This document shows, one piece after another, positions 7,877 to 16,723 of a DNA stretch of 64,000 nucleotides. The first letter of the stretch is position 1, and every line of letters begins with the position of its first letter. The DNA is from an uncultured Dorea sp. (lineage in GTDB: Bacteria > Bacillota > Clostridia > Lachnospirales > Lachnospiraceae). The DNA lies in assembly GCA_910578455.1 (NCBI GenBank), contig CAJTQA010000005.1, forward strand, positions 36,389-100,388, given 5' to 3'. The notes under the pieces were generated by a model that saw only the letters and a program-made list of their open reading frames with translations, was not told the DNA's origin and did no database searches. Made by a program: the position numbers and the translations under genes.

Positions 7877-10470
7877 ATATATTTCACAAGACGGCTCTTC
7901 AGGGGCTAAAGAAAAATAAGTCAAGGACGCTTGTGACTGTTGTGGGCGTTGCGCTCTCAGCAGCCCTGATGACCGCAGGAGCGACTTTCGGGGTATCTCT
8001 TTTAGACTATATGGTGCGTGGGGCGGAAAGAAAGGCCGGCGGCTGGCATGTGGCGTTTGAAGAAGTGGATGCCGGATTTGCCAGGGAGCGGTCGGAAGAT
8101 AAGGAGGCGGAATCGGCAGTCGTGACGGAAAATCTCGGGTATGCAAAGCTTGAGGGAAGTAAAAATGAAAAAAGCCCTTACGTATTTGTCACGGGATACG
8201 ATGAGGCGGCTTTTGACGCACTTCCAATAGAGCTTGTATCTGGGCGGCTGCCAGAGAATGACAGCGAGATTATAGTGTCCGGCAGCGTCCTGTCTACCGG
8301 CGGCGTGCACATAAAAGAGGGAGATGTTCTGGAGCTTTCCCTGGGCGAACGCGTAAGGGACGGAAAAGAGCTCAGGCAGTCGGAACCCTATGAAACGGGC
8401 AGGGAAGAGCTTAGGGTCAGAGAGAAGAGAACCTTTGCCGTGGTGGGGATATGTGCGAGGATTTCCTATACGGATTCCGACGACCCCGGGTTTACGCTGG
8501 TCACCAAAGTGAAAGCCGGGGAGGAGCCTTCAAGATGCAGCGTGTTCGTCAGGCTTAAAAATCCCCGGGGGGCAAAAGCCTACGCATCCGGCAAAGGAGA
8601 GGAGGCCTGCACGGCGATGAATGATGATGTGCTGCGGTTTATGGGGGCATCCGGCAGCGAGATTTTCAATCTTCTCCTTTACACCGTGGGCGGAATCGCG
8701 GCGGGGATTATTATGCTCGGGTCGGTATTTTTGATACGCAATGCTTTCAGCATTTCTTTAAATGAGCGAACCCGGCAGTTCGGCATCCTGATGTCAGTGG
8801 GGGCGACCAAAAAGCAGCTGAGGAATTCTGTGCTGTTCGAGGGGGTTTGCATCGGCGCGGCGGGCATCCCGGCGGGAGTGATTCTGGGGCTTGCAGGCAT
8901 CAAAGCGGTGATCCTGCTTGTGTCGGAGAACTTTCAGGGAGTGCTCTACAGCGGTGTTCCCCTGAAACTTGTGCTTTCGGTTCCGGCTATTTTAGCGGCA
9001 GTGTTTATCAGCTTTGCAACAATCCAGATTTCTGCGTATCTTCCGGCGAGGAAAGCGGTAAAAACGCCGGTGATGGAATGTATCCGTCAGACAAATGAGG
9101 TGAAGCTGGAGGGAAAGAAGGTAAAGACGGGGTGGATTTCTGGTCATCTGTTCGGGCTGCCGGGAATGCTTGCTGTTAAAAATTTTAAACGGAACAGGCA
9201 GCGTTACAGAAGCATTATCCTTTCACTTTCGTTAAGCGTGATTCTTTTTGTCGTTACCAATAGTTTTGTGGCGGAACTGCGGCAGGCATCGGAAGCAGCA
9301 GTTGTATTTTCCACTTATGACATCGCATTTTCTGCGGTGGATATGCCGGATGAAAAGCTCTTTAAGCTGCGGGATGAATTCCGGGAGGCGGCGGATGTGA
9401 CCGAAAGCTTTTATCAGATGAACCTTAACGGAACGATAGCGGCGGAGGCCGACTGCCTGACAGAAGAATTAAAGGAGGCCATGAAACTCCCGGATGGGAG
9501 AAAGGAGATAAAACTCCCGGCAGGGCTGCAGATTGTAGATGACGGCGAGTACCAGAGACTATTAAAGGAGGCAGGGCTTGAAGGAAATACAGCGTCTGAG
9601 GGAACCGGGAGAACTGGGGATAATGCAGGCGTTCTCGCCATCGCGGTAGTGGATTGCGGGGATACAGGCCGTATGAAGGAGCCGGAGGATTTTGTGGATA
9701 TGTTTAAGAACCTTTCGGAGGAGCTTACTTTAACGCTGCCCGGAGAGAAGGAAGACCGCCATATTCCCTTAAAGATTAATTTTGTGAAGATAGTCATGCC
9801 GGATATCCTGCCTGCGATTGGAAGTGAGGATATAGCGGAGCGGCCGCCATATCTCTTCACGCTTACGGCGCCCTATTCTATGAAGGATAGGCTGCTTGCG
9901 CCGGATACCCGTATTGCCGCAAAAGGACTGTCTGTCAGCTCGGACAACCCGGTGCGGACAGAGAGTGAGATGAGAAATATCCTCTCTGTCTCGGATGCGG
10001 AGGAAAGTTATCTCCTGCTGAACATGAACAGGATGACGGAACAGAACAACAACATGATTTTCATTGCGAATGTATTTTGCTATTCGTTTCTTGCCATGCT
10101 CACGCTGATCGCCGTTGCCAATATATTTAACACGATATCTACCAATATTAGGCTCAGGCGCAGAGAGCTTGCCATGCTGCGCTCAGTGGGCATGTCGGAG
10201 CGGGCGTTTCAGGATATGATGAATTTTGAGAGCATCCTTTATGGAGTGCAGGCGCTTATGTGGGGAATCCCTTTGTCGCTGCTTATCTCCTACGCGATAT
10301 ACCGGCTGATGCAGTTCGGGGCGGAGAACATTGACTTTTCCATTCCGTGGGCTGCCATGGGGGTTAGCATGCTGGGCGTGTTCCTGATTGTGCTTTTGAC
10401 GATGTTCTATTCTGTCAGCAGGATTAAGAAGGAAAATATCATTGACGCGCTGCGGGATGATATGGCATGA
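7873..10470 (+). CDS. FtsX-fold ABC exporter permease (865 aa)
   Basis: The start overlaps the stop of the ATPase gene. The protein has an N-terminal membrane helix (about residues 17-39), a large extracellular domain, a first FtsX block with helices around residues 264-405 (NERTRQFGILMSVGATKKQ), a further helix near 450, a second extracellular domain and a C-terminal FtsX block (RRRELAMLRSVGMSERAFQ, then helices to about 850). The two-block 10-helix-like layout resembles BceB/YxdM- and MacB-like permeases. A BceB-type single large loop is not obvious: here both halves carry sizeable outside domains. Substrate unknown. Confidence 0.9.
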   Translation: MNIFHKTALQGLKKNKSRTLVTVVGVALSAALMTAGATFGVSLLDYMVRGAERKAGGWHVAFEEVDAGFARERSEDKEAESAVVTENLGYAKLEGSKNEKSPYVFVTGYDEAAFDALPIELVSGRLPENDSEIIVSGSVLSTGGVHIKEGDVLELSLGERVRDGKELRQSEPYETGREELRVREKRTFAVVGICARISYTDSDDPGFTLVTKVKAGEEPSRCSVFVRLKNPRGAKAYASGKGEEACTAMNDDVLRFMGASGSEIFNLLLYTVGGIAAGIIMLGSVFLIRNAFSISLNERTRQFGILMSVGATKKQLRNSVLFEGVCIGAAGIPAGVILGLAGIKAVILLVSENFQGVLYSGVPLKLVLSVPAILAAVFISFATIQISAYLPARKAVKTPVMECIRQTNEVKLEGKKVKTGWISGHLFGLPGMLAVKNFKRNRQRYRSIILSLSLSVILFVVTNSFVAELRQASEAAVVFSTYDIAFSAVDMPDEKLFKLRDEFREAADVTESFYQMNLNGTIAAEADCLTEELKEAMKLPDGRKEIKLPAGLQIVDDGEYQRLLKEAGLEGNTASEGTGRTGDNAGVLAIAVVDCGDTGRMKEPEDFVDMFKNLSEELTLTLPGEKEDRHIPLKINFVKIVMPDILPAIGSEDIAERPPYLFTLTAPYSMKDRLLAPDTRIAAKGLSVSSDNPVRTESEMRNILSVSDAEESYLLLNMNRMTEQNNNMIFIANVFCYSFLAMLTLIAVANIFNTISTNIRLRRRELAMLRSVGMSERAFQDMMNFESILYGVQALMWGIPLSLLISYAIYRLMQFGAENIDFSIPWAAMGVSMLGVFLIVLLTMFYSVSRIKKENIIDALRDDMA

Positions 10471-10615
10471 TGGATTGGGAAACGGCGGTTTTTGGAAATT
10501 TTCGGAAAAATCTTTCGTTTTTCTTTCGAATTATGGAACTAATCTCTTAAGAATTATCCAATATACTAAATGGCATGTAAGGAAAGAAAATACTTAACGC
10601 AGGAGGATAAAAGGG

Positions 10616-11665
10616 ATGAAATACTTAACGATTACTATACCAAGCTATAATTCGGAGCAGTATCTGGAGCGCTGTCTTGATTCTCTGATTCTGCCGCGAG
10701 GATGGATGGAGCATATAGAGATTATCGTGGTAAATGACGGTTCCACGGACCGGACAGGGGAGATTGCCGATGATTATGTCAGGCGGTTCCCCGATACGGT
10801 GCGCGTGGTACATAAAGAAAACGGAGGTCACGGCTCCGGGGTCAATGCAGGGCTTGCCCTTGCCACAGGGAGATATTTTAAGGTGCTGGATTCGGACGAT
10901 TGGTTTGATGAGCACGCCTACAGGGAACTGGCAGAAAAGCTGGAGGACTGGTGCGTCAGGGAGAGCAAGGGAGAAGAGGGAGTGTGCCCTGACCTCCTTA
11001 TCTGTAATTACACCTACAACCATCTGGAAGAAGGCACAAAAAAGACTATGCGATACGGGAATGTGTTCCCGGAAAAAGAGCGGATTACCTGGGATGACAT
11101 AGGCGCTTTCCGGCCGTCTCAGTACCTGATCATGCATGCGCTCATATACCGCACGGAGGTGCTCAGGAGTTCCGGCACGGTTCTGCCGGAGCACACCTTT
11201 TATGTGGACAATATCTTTGCTTACCAGCCGCTGCCGTACGTGGAGACAGTATACTATCTGAACCTTGACCTTTACCAGTATTACCTTGGAAGGGAGGACC
11301 AGTCGGTGAATGAGCAAGTAATGATCAGCCGTATTGAACAGCAGATAAAGGTGACAAAAATTGTGGCGGAGTGCGTGGATCTGAACGAAGTGCGGAAGGT
11401 ACATCCAAAGCTTGCCGGTTACATGTGCCGCAATATTTCAATTATGATGGCAATTTCCTCCATCCATCTGCTGCTTAAGGGCGATGAGGATGCCGAGGCG
11501 CGCCATACCATGCTTTGGGAAGAGATAAAAGAGCAGAACCCAAGTCTTTACTGGAGGCTTCGGTTTACAAAACTGTGCGGCCTTACGAATCTTCCTGGGA
11601 AATTGGGGAAGAGGGCGACTATAGACGGATACAGGCTGGCGAAAAAGATATATAAATTCCAGTAA
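10616..11665 (+). CDS. family 2 glycosyltransferase
   Basis: A strong ribosome site (AGGAGGATAA) precedes the ATG. The 349-aa protein begins with the GT-A nucleotide-sugar fold LTITIPSYNSEQYLERCLDSL, VVNDGSTDRTGEIAD and the metal-binding LDSDDWFDEH. No membrane helices are clear, so it acts at the inner face of the membrane on a lipid or sugar acceptor. The next two genes encode a papain-fold protein and a flippase-like membrane protein; the three may form one envelope-modification set. Confidence 0.85.
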   Translation: MKYLTITIPSYNSEQYLERCLDSLILPRGWMEHIEIIVVNDGSTDRTGEIADDYVRRFPDTVRVVHKENGGHGSGVNAGLALATGRYFKVLDSDDWFDEHAYRELAEKLEDWCVRESKGEEGVCPDLLICNYTYNHLEEGTKKTMRYGNVFPEKERITWDDIGAFRPSQYLIMHALIYRTEVLRSSGTVLPEHTFYVDNIFAYQPLPYVETVYYLNLDLYQYYLGREDQSVNEQVMISRIEQQIKVTKIVAECVDLNEVRKVHPKLAGYMCRNISIMMAISSIHLLLKGDEDAEARHTMLWEEIKEQNPSLYWRLRFTKLCGLTNLPGKLGKRATIDGYRLAKKIYKFQ

Positions 11666-11736
11666 AAATGCAGCGGCCCGGCGAGATATGCAGAATGGTG
11701 CAGCAGGAATTATGAGGGCTGCGGGAGGATAAGGAT

Positions 11737-12327
11737 ATGACATGTATTTATATTGCGTTTGCAGATACGCCTGGATTTTTCGCCGGGCTGATCCGGAGAT
11801 TTTTACGGCAGCGGTACGTCCATGTGGCGCTGGCGGCGGATGTGCGGCTTTCGGAGTGTTACAGTGTGGGGAGGCGAAACCCGGCGGTTCCAATCTTCGC
11901 CGGGTTTGAAAAGGAAGATAAATACAAGATCTTACATACATTTCCGAGGGCGTATTATCGGGTGTGCAGGCTTTCCTGCACCAGGGAGCAGAAGAGAAAG
12001 ATCATGGAAAAATTGCGGGAGGATTATATGCGGCGGTACAGCATCCACTATGCGGTGCCCGCACTGCCGTTCCTTGTGCTTGGCATCCCCCTTTATGTGA
12101 GGAACCAGTATACCTGCTCGTCCTACCTGGCAAGGGTTCTCGGGGAAAATGGAATCTGCATTGCGGATAAGCATTTCTCCCTGGTGACGCCGAAGGACTT
12201 TTATGAGTATGAGGAGATGGAACCGGTGTTTGAAGGAGAGCTTTCCAAGCTGGTGGAAGAGGATGAGGCAGCGCACCGTGAAGATCTTTTGGAGCATTGG
12301 CTGGAAGGAGTCTCGGTGTATGAATGA
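11737..12327 (+). CDS. permuted papain-fold (NlpC/P60-like, YiiX/YaeF-type) protein
   Basis: 196 aa, ATG after GGGAGGATAAGG. An early histidine H29 in RYVHVALAAD and a cysteine near 127 in YTCSSYLARVLGE occur in the order His then Cys, the permuted order of YiiX/LRAT-like members of the NlpC/P60 clan. The family includes lipid acyl-transferases and hydrolases and amidases. There is no signal peptide; one hydrophobic patch (PALPFLVLGIPLYV) may dock to membrane. Its stop overlaps the start of the flippase-like gene by 8 bp, which suggests a shared job on lipids. Confidence 0.6.
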   Translation: MTCIYIAFADTPGFFAGLIRRFLRQRYVHVALAADVRLSECYSVGRRNPAVPIFAGFEKEDKYKILHTFPRAYYRVCRLSCTREQKRKIMEKLREDYMRRYSIHYAVPALPFLVLGIPLYVRNQYTCSSYLARVLGENGICIADKHFSLVTPKDFYEYEEMEPVFEGELSKLVEEDEAAHREDLLEHWLEGVSVYE

Positions 12328-13369
12328 GAAGGGCGCTCGTAAGTTTTTGTTTCATATCGGACTTTTTACGGTAATTATGCTGCTGACTTTCTGGTTTGTC
12401 TTCCGCAGCCAGGATATTTCCCGGACGGCGGAGGCAGTGCGGAGGATGGATCCGGGCTACCTGGCGGGTGTTTTTTTCCTGGCGGTGTTTTTCGTGTCGG
12501 CGGAAGGGTGCATGATCTGGTATCTTTTCAGGGGCATCGGGGAGAAATCACGGCTTTCCCGGTGTATCGGCTACTCCTTTATCGGCTTCTTCTTTTCCGG
12601 CATCACGCCCTCTGCCACAGGCGGGCAGCCTATGCAGCTCTACTATATGAAAAGAGACGGCAGATCTCTGGCGGCGTCATCGGTGGTGCTGATGAGCGTC
12701 GCTGTCGTCTATAAGCTGGTGCTCGTATTGATCGGCATCGGCATTGTCCTGTTCTGGAATGTTCCCTTAAGAAGCTATCTGCAAAAGTATTACGGCCTAT
12801 ATTTTCTTGGGCTGTTTTTAAATACGGCGCTGGTGGCGCTCCTTTTGCTGGTGATGTTTTCCCCGGGTGCGATCCGGGGGATTTTTTACCGGGCGGAGGG
12901 GATCATGATGAGGCTCAGGATCTGGAGGGAATCCGGTGCGCGCCGGGATAAGATGGAACAGTTTTTGTCCGGCTATCAGGGAACGGTTCATTTCCTTAAA
13001 AGGAATAAACGGATGATCGGAGTGATTCTTGCGGGAACATTTTTGCAGCGGTTTACGGTGTTCGTGCTGACTTATGTGGTGTACCGGGGCCTTGGGCTTT
13101 CAGGCACGGCGCTTTTGGATATCGTCTGTGTGCAGGCATCGGTCTATATCGCGGTGGATATGCTGCCGATTCCTGGGGCACAGGGAATTACGGAGGCCAT
13201 GTACTCTTGCGTGTTCGGCAGCATCTTTGCCGGGAGCTATCTGGCGGCATCCATGTGCATTACGAGAGGGGTAAGCTTTTATGCCGTGATGGCCATCGGG
13301 GCGGCGGTGTTTGTGGCAGTGAATAGTATTTTGCCGGGAGGTTGTAATTTGGATGACGGAAAGCTATAA
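12320..13369 (+). CDS. LPG-synthase/flippase-like membrane protein (UPF0104, AglD/MprF N-domain type)
   Basis: ATG at 12320 after GGAAGGAG (12304-12310). The 349-aa protein has about eight membrane helices and the signature GITPSATGGQPMQLYYMKR plus DMLPIPGAQGITEAMY, typical of the lysylphosphatidylglycerol synthase transmembrane family. It lacks the soluble aminoacyl-transferase part of MprF, so it is a flippase- or translocase-like unit. It overlaps the previous gene by 8 bp. The promoter of the next operon lies over its last codons. Confidence 0.85.
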   Translation: MNEKGARKFLFHIGLFTVIMLLTFWFVFRSQDISRTAEAVRRMDPGYLAGVFFLAVFFVSAEGCMIWYLFRGIGEKSRLSRCIGYSFIGFFFSGITPSATGGQPMQLYYMKRDGRSLAASSVVLMSVAVVYKLVLVLIGIGIVLFWNVPLRSYLQKYYGLYFLGLFLNTALVALLLLVMFSPGAIRGIFYRAEGIMMRLRIWRESGARRDKMEQFLSGYQGTVHFLKRNKRMIGVILAGTFLQRFTVFVLTYVVYRGLGLSGTALLDIVCVQASVYIAVDMLPIPGAQGITEAMYSCVFGSIFAGSYLAASMCITRGVSFYAVMAIGAAVFVAVNSILPGGCNLDDGKL

Positions 13370-13370
13370 T
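13342..13370 (+). promoter_or_regulatory. promoter of the phosphoribosyltransferase-StiP unit
   Basis: TTGTAA (13342-13347) and a perfect TATAAT (13365-13370) are 17 bp apart and overlap the end of the flippase-like gene. The same -35 hexamer and spacing occur before the YceG-like gene at 18173. Confidence 0.55.
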
Positions 13371-13424
13371 GGTAAGAAGTTACAGGCTGCGGACATCTTA
13401 TAAAAAGGTATTAAGGAGAAGATC

Positions 13425-14522
13425 ATGTATTCGGAGAAAGACTTGGTTGCCGTCGGAAAGAGGGAAAATAATAAAAAAAGAAACTATCTTGTGGTAAACC
13501 CGCTGCAGGGAAAACACATACCAGTCCGCCCAGGGCAGGCGTTTGAGCTGTTTGATGCGCTGGCAGATTTGATACGGGCGGAATACAAAGAAGAGAGGCT
13601 TCTGCTGATTGGATTTGCGGAGACAGCGACTGCCATAGGAGCAGAGGCGGCGGTAAGGCTGGGAGCGCAGTATATTCAGACAACAAGGGAGCATATTCCC
13701 GGAGTTTCGTATCTGTTCTTTTCCGAGAGCCACAGCCATGCCACGGAACAAAAGCTTGTGAAGGACGATATAGACCAGGCGATAGGCAGAGCTGACCGCG
13801 TGGTCTTTATCGAGGACGAAGTTACGACGGGCAATACGATTCTGAATATTGTCAGCGTGATGGAAGAGCTGTATGGAAATGATTTAAAATTTTCGGTCGC
13901 GTCCCTTTTAAACGGCATGGAAAAGGAGCATCTGGAAATTTACGAGAAGAAAGGGATTGCTGCGCTCTATGTGCTTAAGACGGATCATGAAAAGTATGCG
14001 GCTCTTGCTGAGAGGAATATGGCAGGGGGTATTTACGAAGAGTGCGGGTCTGCGGGCTGTGTATGCGCGAGAGAAGTAAAGATCAATGGAAAGGCAGATG
14101 CCAGGAGGCTTGTGGACGGAGCGGGCTACAGGAGGGCATGTGAATCTTTGTGGCATGAAATAGATGCCGCTTTTAAATTTGAGGCGGGTGAGAGAGTCCT
14201 GGTGGTGGGAACGGAGGAATTCATGTACCCGGCGCTTTTTGCGGCAAGGTGCATGGAGGAGAAAGGGGTTCTGGCATGGAGCCATTCTACGACCCGCAGC
14301 CCTGTCATGGTTTTTGCGGATGAATCATATCCTTTGAAGACAAGGTATGAGCTCAAGAGCCTGTATGATAAGGACAGGACGACTTACCTGTATAATATCG
14401 AAAGCTATGACAGGGTATTTATCATTACAGATGCCGCGGGCGGGGAAGAAGAAGGGAAAAATTCCCTGGTGGGAGCCATAGCCCGGAAAAATAACAATAT
14501 AAATCTGATCAGGTGGTGTTAA
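13425..14522 (+). CDS. Ter-associated phosphoribosyltransferase with C-terminal TRSP domain
   Basis: 365 aa; AAGGAG precedes the ATG. The N-terminal half is a PRTase-like domain with the PRPP loop RVVFIEDEVTTGNTIL at residues 125-140. The C-terminal part contains WSHSTTRSPV, the motif that names the TRSP domain, followed by TRYELKSLYD and a DRVFIITDAAG strand. In Ter-linked operons this protein always travels with the StiP/PELOTA gene, as here (1 bp apart), and has been proposed to make a nucleotide-like or nucleoside compound from PRPP during stress. The exact reaction is not established. Confidence 0.8.
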   Translation: MYSEKDLVAVGKRENNKKRNYLVVNPLQGKHIPVRPGQAFELFDALADLIRAEYKEERLLLIGFAETATAIGAEAAVRLGAQYIQTTREHIPGVSYLFFSESHSHATEQKLVKDDIDQAIGRADRVVFIEDEVTTGNTILNIVSVMEELYGNDLKFSVASLLNGMEKEHLEIYEKKGIAALYVLKTDHEKYAALAERNMAGGIYEECGSAGCVCAREVKINGKADARRLVDGAGYRRACESLWHEIDAAFKFEAGERVLVVGTEEFMYPALFAARCMEEKGVLAWSHSTTRSPVMVFADESYPLKTRYELKSLYDKDRTTYLYNIESYDRVFIITDAAGGEEEGKNSLVGAIARKNNNINLIRWC

Positions 14523-14523
14523 A

Positions 14524-15573
14524 GTGAGAAGTTCGTATAAAGAAGATGACGTGACCCTTCTTCTGAAGGATATCACAGGGCTTGTGAAACCGCAGCCCAC
14601 GAAGGAGAGAGAGCGGCTTATCCAGGCCGGGAGGCATTACAGTGAAATGCTGCCTGAAGAGTATGTTCCGACGAGGGAATATATGGAGGCCTACGAGGAG
14701 GCTTTGCAGGTGTATGCGGGAGCTGTTGCCCAGGCAGTGGGAAGGCTTGCGGATAAGGTGATTGCAGCAAGGGGAAGAGACGTGGTGCTTGTGTCCCTTG
14801 CCCGGGCAGGAATCCCTGTCGGCATACTGCTGAAGAGATATATAAAGTTCAAATATCATGCAGATGTCCGCCACTATTCTATCTCCATTATCAGGGGGAG
14901 GGGAATAGACGGCAATGCGATGAAATATCTGCTGAAAAACCACGCCCCGGAAAAGCTCCTTTTTGTGGACGGATGGATTGGTAAAGGGGCGATTTTAAAC
15001 GAACTCAGGAAAGATGTGTCCGCATATGAGGGAGTGTCTTCGGAGATAGCGGTTTTGGCAGACCCGGCAGGCGTGACGGAGCTTTGCGGAACCCATGAGG
15101 ATATTCTGATTCCAAGCTCCTGCTTGAACTGTACTGTTTCAGGGCTTGTCAGCAGGACATTTCTCAGGAGCGATATCATAGGAGAAGAGGATTTTCACGG
15201 AGCCGCGTTTTACGGGGAGCTGCGTGGGGCGGATCTTTCTTATGAATTTATAGAGGCAATTGAAAGAGAATTTACGCTTGTTTCCGAGGCCAGTGATCTG
15301 CAGGTGGAAGGCGCGGGAATCCATGAGGTACGGGAAATCGCAGAGAAGTTCGGCATTACGGACATTAATTTTATCAAGCCGGGAATCGGTGAGGCGACTA
15401 GAGTCCTGCTTCGGCGGGTGCCGTGGAAAGTGCTTATAGATGAGAGACATAAAGGGAAGAAAGAATTGAGGCATCTCGTAAAGCTTGCGGAGGAGAAAAA
15501 TGTGCCGGTAGAGTATTATCCGATGAGGCACTACAAATGCTGCGGAATCATAAAAAAACTGGCTGACGCATAG
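14524..15573 (+). CDS. StiP-family (cysteine protease/PRTase-like) protein with PELOTA RNA-binding domain
   Basis: GTG start 1 bp after the previous stop, with AGGTGGT upstream. The first 250 of 349 residues carry LVSLARAGIPVGILLKRY, HYSISIIRGRGID and LFVDGWIGKGAI, hallmarks of the StiP family (PF11202) described in Ter neighbourhoods both as PRTase-like and as a cysteine protease. Residues about 255-349 form a PELOTA-like domain (NFIKPGIGEATRVLLRRVPW, LAEEKNVPVEYY). Conserved cysteines occur in ELCGTH, SSCLNCT and the final KCCGI. It probably binds RNA during stress; no function has been shown. Confidence 0.8.
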   Translation: MRSSYKEDDVTLLLKDITGLVKPQPTKERERLIQAGRHYSEMLPEEYVPTREYMEAYEEALQVYAGAVAQAVGRLADKVIAARGRDVVLVSLARAGIPVGILLKRYIKFKYHADVRHYSISIIRGRGIDGNAMKYLLKNHAPEKLLFVDGWIGKGAILNELRKDVSAYEGVSSEIAVLADPAGVTELCGTHEDILIPSSCLNCTVSGLVSRTFLRSDIIGEEDFHGAAFYGELRGADLSYEFIEAIEREFTLVSEASDLQVEGAGIHEVREIAEKFGITDINFIKPGIGEATRVLLRRVPWKVLIDERHKGKKELRHLVKLAEEKNVPVEYYPMRHYKCCGIIKKLADA

Positions 15574-15594
15574 AGACTGCGTCAGCTTCTTTTT
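15562..15594 (+). terminator. rho-independent terminator overlapping the StiP stop codon
   Basis: GCTGACGCA (15562-15570) pairs perfectly with TGCGTCAGC (15578-15586) and is followed by TTCTTTTT. The TAG stop codon sits in the 7-nt loop. It separates the convergent CitE-like gene, whose stop is inside the T tract. Confidence 0.85.
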
Positions 15595-16552
15595 ATGCGG
15601 TGCCGTAACATTCTGCCATAAAACGTGTCTTTTGCGCCCAGTTTATATGGGTCTTATATTCGTCCATCCGGTCGCCGTCGGAACTTCCGGATACGTAGGA
15701 ATCCTCTTTGACGTTCCAGTGGAGGATACGCAAGGCGTCTTTATAATTCTTTTCGGTCACTTTGTAGCCATCGTTTACAGGCTGTATCTGATTGGGGTGG
15801 ATGATGGTCTTGCCGATGAACCCGCACAGCCTGTCATCTTTGATTTCTCTTCTCAGCCCATTTTCCCACTCCCTGCCGGAATAATATTCCCATACAGGGC
15901 CGGAGATTACATAGTCCGTTCCATATACGGTAACGATGTCAGACAGGATATTGGCGATGGGTGTGATCTGGTGGATAGATTCGGTCGGTTCCCGGCGGAA
16001 TCCAAACAGATGGCACAGATCGTTCCCGCCCACCCGTATATTCAGCACGCTTGACTCGACAGGAGACAGCTTCTCCTTAAGGGCATACAGTGTTTCATGG
16101 CGTGTGCGAAGGTCTGCGACGGAAGAGCTTTCATAGATCGGCATCATGTATTTAACGGGTTTCATGCCGCTGTTTAAGCCTGCAACCTGTTCGATATAGG
16201 CATCCGCACAGCTTAAGGAAAATTTAGGGAGGATATATCCGGTGATTATCTCATGGCTGTCTCCTAAACGGCGGGCGAGGTCTTTGATCTGCCCGGGATT
16301 TCGTACCCGGATGAAAATCTTCGGAAGGTAAAACTCCGTATTCTGGAGGGAGCGGTATATGTCTCCCACTGACGCGATCAACTGATCCTCGGCCTCGGAG
16401 ACAAAATTGTCATTTATCGTATCTTCAAGGCAGAGCGACAGGGAGTAATTCATCCCGAATTTCTGTGATTTTATGGAGGACGCGATGGAAACCCTGTCTG
16501 CCGGGCAGTACAGGAGCGGGCCTACGCTGTAATAGATAGCGCTGTTGTTCAT
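15593..16552 (-). CDS. CitE-like C-C bond lyase (HpcH/HpaI aldolase superfamily), Ter-associated
   Basis: 319 aa; a ribosome site AAAGGAG lies upstream on the minus strand. Motifs of the CitE-like TIM barrel are visible: GPLLYCPADR at the start, SLCLEDTI, KIFIRVRNP, the metal-ligand glutamates and aspartates in this set, RVGGNDLCHLFG and a C-terminal CGFIGKTIIHPNQI. The GKxxIHPxQ signature is strongly conserved in citrate-lyase beta/malyl-CoA lyase relatives. The branch (PF15617) is typical of Ter operons. It may make or cleave a CoA-like or small acid linked to the proposed nucleotide product; substrate unknown. It runs opposite to its partners. Confidence 0.8.
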   Translation of the reverse strand: MNNSAIYYSVGPLLYCPADRVSIASSIKSQKFGMNYSLSLCLEDTINDNFVSEAEDQLIASVGDIYRSLQNTEFYLPKIFIRVRNPGQIKDLARRLGDSHEIITGYILPKFSLSCADAYIEQVAGLNSGMKPVKYMMPIYESSSVADLRTRHETLYALKEKLSPVESSVLNIRVGGNDLCHLFGFRREPTESIHQITPIANILSDIVTVYGTDYVISGPVWEYYSGREWENGLRREIKDDRLCGFIGKTIIHPNQIQPVNDGYKVTEKNYKDALRILHWNVKEDSYVSGSSDGDRMDEYKTHINWAQKTRFMAECYGTA

Positions 16553-16593
16553 AATAGTCAGAAACTCCTTTGTGGTAAGCTGGATTGTTTGCT

Positions 16594-16617
16594 GTTATCT
16601 GTTTTGTGAACAGTAAC
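16594..16617. promoter_or_regulatory. imperfect palindrome in the divergent gap
   Basis: GTTATCTGTT (16594-16603) and AACAGTAAC (16609-16617) form an inverted repeat with one bulged base. It lies about 45 bp before the CitE-like start codon in the 171-bp divergent gap. It could be an operator or an mRNA hairpin. No good promoter hexamers were found for either divergent gene, although the gap is AT-rich. Confidence 0.3.
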
Positions 16618-16723
16618 ATAATTGTCTTTAAATATATCACATTAGGACAGGAATTGGTAGATATATTTTTTGTGTTGTGTTAAAATTTAGACAGGTTTTA
16701 AAATGTGTAGGCAGGTGAGCAGG

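Noticed and set aside
10471..10615. Promoter for the GT2 gene at TATACT 10562-10567
   Set aside because: No acceptable -35 hexamer at 15-19 bp; left out for lack of support.
10625..11404. A 259-codon minus-strand frame opposite the GT2 gene
   Set aside because: Antisense shadow; the plus-strand gene has clear GT2 motifs and ribosome site.
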